The notes under the pieces were generated by a model, which did no database searches, was not told the origin of the DNA, and saw only the letters and a program-made list of their open reading frames with translations. DNA of 64,000 nt from CALUOB01 sp944322305 (GTDB lineage: Bacteria > Actinomycetota > Coriobacteriia > Coriobacteriales > Coriobacteriaceae): positions 744,001 through 808,000 of the forward strand of contig OZ007031.1 in NCBI GenBank assembly GCA_963931605.1, read 5' to 3'. This document shows, piece after piece, positions 60,219-64,000 of the stretch. A program made the position numbers and the translations under genes. Every line of letters starts with the position of its first letter. Position 1 is the stretch's first letter.

Positions 60219-61790
60219 CTAGCGGCACGCTCCGCAGGCCCGGCACGCGCTCGGCGCCTGGGCGAGGCCGCCCTTGGCCGTCTCGCGCAGGGTGGCCGGC
60301 AAGGCGCGGCCCACCTCGAGCATAACCTGGGCCGCCTCGTCAAAGGGCACGAGGGCCTCCACCCCGGAAAGCGCCAGCTGCGCCGAGGAGAAGGCCGCTG
60401 CCACGCCGATGGCGTTGCGGTTCTGGCAGGGAACCTCTACAAGACCCCCCACCGGGTCGCACACGAGGCCCAAGAGGTTGCCCAGCGCGATAGACGCGGC
60501 GTTGAGGGCGCAGGCGGGCGAGCCGCCCATCATCTGCGTAAGCGCCGCCGCGGCCATGGCTGCGGCGCTTCCCACCTCGGCCTGGCAGCCGCCCTCGGCG
60601 CCCGCCACGCAGGCGTTCACGCTGAGGCAGAGCCCCACCGCCGCCGCGCAGAACAGCGCGTCCATGATCGAGCCGTCGTCGAGCCCCAGGGCGTCGGCGG
60701 CCGCCAGCACGCAACCGGGAACCACGCCGGCCGACCCCGCCGTGGGCGCCGCCACGATGACGCCCATGGTGGCCGAGCGCTCCAGCACCGCCATGGCGCG
60801 CGCCACCGCGTCGGTCTGCACCGAGCCCATGAGAGTTGCCGCCAGACGCGGTGCGCCCTGGGACACGCGCTGTGCCTCGCCGCCGATGAGGCCGCCCAGC
60901 GAGCGCTCGGGCCGCTCGATCGGCGCGGTGGTCTCGTCGCGCATCACCGCGAGCACGCGCTGCATGGCCGCCACCATGGGCTGCTCGCCCATGAGCGCCG
61001 CCTCGCGCACGGCCATCACCGCGCCGATGTTCATGCCGCGCTTGTCGCACAGGGAGAGAAGCGCCTCGCCGCTGTCGAACAGCTCGTCGATGGTGACGCC
61101 CGGAGCCGAGGGCGCCGCCCCCGGCACCCGCACGAAGGTGGCGGTGTAGATGTTCTCGCTCGACCGCAGCTCCTCGAGGAGGATCTCGCGCGGCATCTCG
61201 TCCATCTCGAAGACGGTGTAGGCGTTGCCGCCGCGCTCGGTGCGGTACGTGCGCATGAAGGCGATGTTGATGCGGTGGGCGGAGAGCAGCACGGTGAGGT
61301 TGGCGAGCACGCCGGGCGCGTCGCGGTGCGCCACGAAAAGGGTGTCGTACTCGCCGGAGATGTCCACGTCCACGCCGTTGATGCGGCTCACGCGCACCCG
61401 GCCGCCGCCCAAGCTCTCGCCGCGCACCTGCGTGGTGGCGCCGGCGCTGTCGGTGAGCTCTATGTCGACGGTGTTGGGATGCAGCGCGGGGTTGTCCGGC
61501 GCGCAGGTGAAGCTGAAGTCCAGGCCGCGCTCACGCGCGAGGTCGAAGGCGTCGCGGATGCGCTCGTCGTCGGTGGCAAGCCCGAGCACGCCCGCCACGA
61601 GCGCGCGGTCGGTCCCGTGGCCGCGGTAGGTGTGCGCGAAGCTGTTGTGCAGCGTGAAGCGCACGCGCACGGGCTGCCCCTCAACCAGCGAGGCCGCCAC
61701 CTGCGCGCACCTGAGCGCGCCCGCCGTATGCGAGCTCGAGGGCCCCACCATGACCGGCCCCAGCACCTCGAACGCCGACATCTGCGCCAT
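60219..61790 (-). CDS. sdaA: L-serine ammonia-lyase, fused beta-ACT-alpha form
   Basis: This 523-residue iron-sulphur serine dehydratase converts serine to pyruvate and ammonia. Order: beta domain (GPVMVGPSSSHTAGALRCAQ; HTYRGHGTDRALVAGVLG), an ACT domain (DTLFVAHRDAPGVLANLTVL, about 145-225), then the alpha domain (APTAGSAGVVPGCVLAAADA; GLCLSVNACVAGAEGGCQAE; CDPVGGLVEVPCQNRNAIGV). Cysteines in the alpha part bind the cluster. The ending ACRACGACR adds three more. Many Gram-positive relatives are split into two genes; here they are one. The start at 61790 has GGGAGG upstream. Confidence 0.94.
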   Translation of the reverse strand: MAQMSAFEVLGPVMVGPSSSHTAGALRCAQVAASLVEGQPVRVRFTLHNSFAHTYRGHGTDRALVAGVLGLATDDERIRDAFDLARERGLDFSFTCAPDNPALHPNTVDIELTDSAGATTQVRGESLGGGRVRVSRINGVDVDISGEYDTLFVAHRDAPGVLANLTVLLSAHRINIAFMRTYRTERGGNAYTVFEMDEMPREILLEELRSSENIYTATFVRVPGAAPSAPGVTIDELFDSGEALLSLCDKRGMNIGAVMAVREAALMGEQPMVAAMQRVLAVMRDETTAPIERPERSLGGLIGGEAQRVSQGAPRLAATLMGSVQTDAVARAMAVLERSATMGVIVAAPTAGSAGVVPGCVLAAADALGLDDGSIMDALFCAAAVGLCLSVNACVAGAEGGCQAEVGSAAAMAAAALTQMMGGSPACALNAASIALGNLLGLVCDPVGGLVEVPCQNRNAIGVAAAFSSAQLALSGVEALVPFDEAAQVMLEVGRALPATLRETAKGGLAQAPSACRACGACR

Positions 61791-62048
61791 GAAACGCCAC
61801 CTCCCCGCCGCATGCGCGGCACGCATCCTGATCGTGGCACCCATGGTACCAGCCCGTGCGGACACCTGCGCGCGCGCTCGGCAAGAAGGCATGCCGTTTG
61901 CCGCGGCACCGCGGCTGGGCGAGATGCGTTGGGGCTGGCGCGCCCGGCCAAGCGCCGTGGACGCCTTCGGGGGCCCTCCCTCACAAAAAGAGGCGCCCCT
62001 TCCGGAGCGCCCCCCTTGCTTCTCGGCATGCGTCACGTTGCCCGGCAC

Positions 62049-63719
62049 TTACTTGTGCACGATCACGCAGTCGCCTACTTGGATCACGTTGAAGAGCTCG
62101 GCCGCCTTGTCCGGCGGGAGGTTCACGCAGCCGTGGCTGCCCACCGAGTAATACGCCTCGGGGTTGGAGAAGTTCGCCGTGCGCTGCCAGCTGGCGTCGT
62201 GCAGGCCCACGAGGTTGTCCACAAACGGCATCCAGTACGAAACCGGGCTCTCGTACTCCGGCTCGCCGGTTGCCGGGTCGGTGGCACCGATGAGCTTCTG
62301 GTCGCGCAGCTTGTTGTTCAAAAAGTAGATGCCCTCCGGCGTGTCGTTGCCCTTGCTGGGGTTGCCGGTAATGATGCCCGACTCCCACACCAGGTTGCCC
62401 GACGCGTCGTAGTAGCGCGCGTGCTGCTCGGTTATGTCAACGTCAACGTAGGCGCCCCAGTCGGGCTGACCGAACGCCGTGTACTTGGCGGCTGTCTGCT
62501 TGGTGGGCACCGCCAGCTCGCCGGTGCGCTTCTCGGTCACCGCGGACTTGAGGTCCTGCACCAGCTGCGCCTCGTTGGAGGTCCAGCCGTAGGTGCCGCC
62601 CGACACCGTGACCTGCTTGCCGTCGGCACGCGTGTAGGTACGCGAGGAGCCCACGGTGTCCAGCTGGTCGGCCAGCTGCGAAACCCAGGCGGTGATGGCG
62701 TCTTCGGACACGGTTGCCTGGTAGTTCTCGTCCAGCGTGATCCACGAAGCCACCGTCTGGGCGTCAACCGTTGCCACCTGGGTGCCGCCCATGGTCAGCG
62801 TGAGGTCGGTGCCGAGCAGGGCGTTGGCCTCGTTCACCGCGCTGGCGAGCTCGGGGTCGGTGGAAAGACGCGCAGGCTGCGCCACCTCGTTCTCACCCAG
62901 CTCGAGGGTGGGACGCAGGCCGAGCAGCGCGGTGCGCACAGCGGCAAGCACCGCCTCGGCGTCGAGCTGGTCGCCGGCCACCTCGGGAACCACCGCGAAC
63001 GAGCCGGTTGCCTCGTTGTAGGCGATGGAGGCGTCCTGCGGGGCGGTGCGCCCTTCGTTGAACGCCGCCACCTGCGCGTCAACCGCCTGCTTGAGGGCGT
63101 CCTCGTTGATCTCGCCCTCGTTGCTGGCGTCCTCGTTGTGCGAGAACAGCAGCTGAACCGGCCAGGTCCAGGCGTTGTTGTCGGAAAGGGCTGTGCGGGC
63201 CACCCCCGCGTGATCGAGACTGAGCCCGGCGTCTGCCGCCGTAAGCGTCCACGAAAAGCCGTCGCCCTGGATGTCGAGGGCGTAGTTTGCCATGCGCTCG
63301 TCAAGCGCGGAGGCTACCTCGTCGGCGCTTTTGAGCGAGATGTCAACGTCGCCGATCGTGCTCTGCGGGTAAAAATGCCCCGAGAAGAACCACACGCCCG
63401 TAACGTACACCGCGGCCACAACCACCACGGCCACCACCGCCGCGATAAGGCCCGCGCGGTTGCGGCGCGGAGCCTTGGCGGCGCGCATGCTCTCCTCGCG
63501 CAAGGCACGGGACGCGGTGGTATAGCCGGTCGAGGTGCGCACCTGGGAATGCGGGTGCGCGGTGCTGTGAGAGCCGTGCGCGTTCGCGCCCTGCGCAGAG
63601 CCGGACGAGTTGCGCACCACCTCGGGGACGCGTCTCATGCGCACCGTCCGCTGCTGCGCACCTGAACGCTGCGCGGACGTGCCCCCGCGCTGAGGTGCGG
63701 CATGTCTATCTTGAACCAT
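62049..63719 (-). CDS. L,D-transpeptidase with PG-binding domain
   Basis: This 556-residue type II membrane protein has a basic cytoplasmic N-terminus of about 88 residues and one transmembrane helix (about 90-112). A peptidoglycan-binding domain pair follows (SLKSADEVASALDERMANYA; SGGTYGWTSNEAQLVQDLKS), then the YkuD catalytic domain ending HDASW..YSVGSHGCVNLPPDKA with the active-site cysteine. It cross-links peptidoglycan 3-3 or anchors polymers outside the cell. The ATG at 63719 is downstream of a TATAAT box, which rules out the longer frame. Confidence 0.92.
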   Translation of the reverse strand: MVQDRHAAPQRGGTSAQRSGAQQRTVRMRRVPEVVRNSSGSAQGANAHGSHSTAHPHSQVRTSTGYTTASRALREESMRAAKAPRRNRAGLIAAVVAVVVVAAVYVTGVWFFSGHFYPQSTIGDVDISLKSADEVASALDERMANYALDIQGDGFSWTLTAADAGLSLDHAGVARTALSDNNAWTWPVQLLFSHNEDASNEGEINEDALKQAVDAQVAAFNEGRTAPQDASIAYNEATGSFAVVPEVAGDQLDAEAVLAAVRTALLGLRPTLELGENEVAQPARLSTDPELASAVNEANALLGTDLTLTMGGTQVATVDAQTVASWITLDENYQATVSEDAITAWVSQLADQLDTVGSSRTYTRADGKQVTVSGGTYGWTSNEAQLVQDLKSAVTEKRTGELAVPTKQTAAKYTAFGQPDWGAYVDVDITEQHARYYDASGNLVWESGIITGNPSKGNDTPEGIYFLNNKLRDQKLIGATDPATGEPEYESPVSYWMPFVDNLVGLHDASWQRTANFSNPEAYYSVGSHGCVNLPPDKAAELFNVIQVGDCVIVHK

Positions 63720-63785
63720 GGCCGTTCTTCCGACCCTCCCTCTTCGCGGGATATGCTCCCGCGTCATATACTTATACAGAGACGC

Positions 63786-63791
63786 ATTATA
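63786..63791 (-). promoter_or_regulatory. -10 box of the L,D-transpeptidase gene
   Basis: Perfect TATAAT on the minus strand, 67 bp upstream of the ATG; no clear -35. Confidence 0.5.
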
Positions 63792-63895
63792 GCAGGAGGG
63801 GCGCAGCCGCGCGGAACGCCTCAAACCCTTCACCGACCGGTAACCCACGCGGCGGAGCGAGCGGGGACGCGGGGGCGGGCAGAGGCGCGGGATGC

Positions 63896-64000
63896 CCCTG
63901 GGTTGGGCGCTCTTTCGTCATCTAAGGATCCGTTACCCGCCCGAACGTCAATTAAGGCTCGCATTGAACGCATAAAGCGCAGGTAAGAGACGGTTGGTCG
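63896..64000. repeat. GGTTGGTCGC-type intergenic repeat at the right edge
   Basis: GGTTGGGCGCTCTTTCGTCA at 63900 is followed by TCTAAGGATCCGTTACCCGC, and another partial unit GACGGTTGGTCG lies at the very end. It matches repeats at about 47310 and 53269, so the next intergenic array begins here. Confidence 0.5.

Overview
The window is a high-GC bacterial chromosome segment. The housekeeping genes, the use of GTG/TTG starts, the single-polypeptide serine dehydratase, the two-gene SufB/SufC pair and the general gene style suggest an actinobacterium of the class Coriobacteriia (Collinsella/Olsenella-like). This placement is an inference; no rRNA gene is present to confirm it. Apart from a few plus-strand genes, the chromosomal part is coded on the minus strand.

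Layout. 1-16.4 kb: 5' end of a biotin-dependent carboxyltransferase gene, efp, an MBL-fold hydrolase, relA/spoT, a recJ fused to a RecQ-like helicase, an HD protein, proB-proA, a nicotinate phosphoribosyltransferase, a small membrane-tail protein and a radical SAM protein, then a tRNA-Ala(CGC). 16.47-30.71 kb: a 14.2 kb integrative and mobilizable element inserted at the 3' end of that tRNA. 30.8-64 kb: chromosome again, with a GNAT acetyltransferase, trpS, a WecA-type transferase, a GtrA protein, the phoR-phoB-phoU-pstB-pstB-pstA-pstC-pstS phosphate cluster, an FMN-binding protein, an unrecognised plus-strand gene, an MFS transporter, an ABC-F ATPase, a PepV-like dipeptidase, a HAD phosphatase, a lipoprotein, sufB-sufC, pgi, rpsA, glucokinase, serine dehydratase and an L,D-transpeptidase.

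The mobile element has a coherent plan. A large serine integrase lies at the right end, and its reading frame runs through the attachment core. A noncoding control region with a geometrically regular array of 9-bp repeats lies at the left end. It is followed by a promoter, a leader with a 17-bp terminator stem, an excisionase-like HTH gene and an SF3 (P4/D5-type) replication helicase. A mobilization block (candidate oriT, MobC-like protein, relaxase) and a ParA ATPase follow. The cargo is two EcoRI-type adenine methyltransferases, a ribbon-helix-helix protein and a DUF262-HNH nuclease. RHH, the second methyltransferase and the nuclease are tightly packed. The first methyltransferase is preceded by about 200 nt that look like a structured RNA ending in a U-tract. 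An AT-rich motif recurs ahead of four transcription units of the cargo/partition half. I regard the methyltransferase-methyltransferase-DUF262/HNH cassette and the iteron-like array as the two most likely undescribed systems here.

Several chromosomal intergenic regions are filled with short repeats. One is a palindrome of the form TGCGCCAAATTAGGC-acg-GCCTAATTTGGCGCA, with copies near 31.7, 32.0, 53.1, 53.2, 53.5 and 55.5 kb. Others are a degenerate family related to GGTTGGTCGCTCTTTCGTCA, a cluster of CTGCCGAG-type repeats at 1.8-2.3 kb, and a roughly 62-bp-period array at 0.5-0.75 kb. No CRISPR array, rRNA gene or intact insertion sequence was seen.
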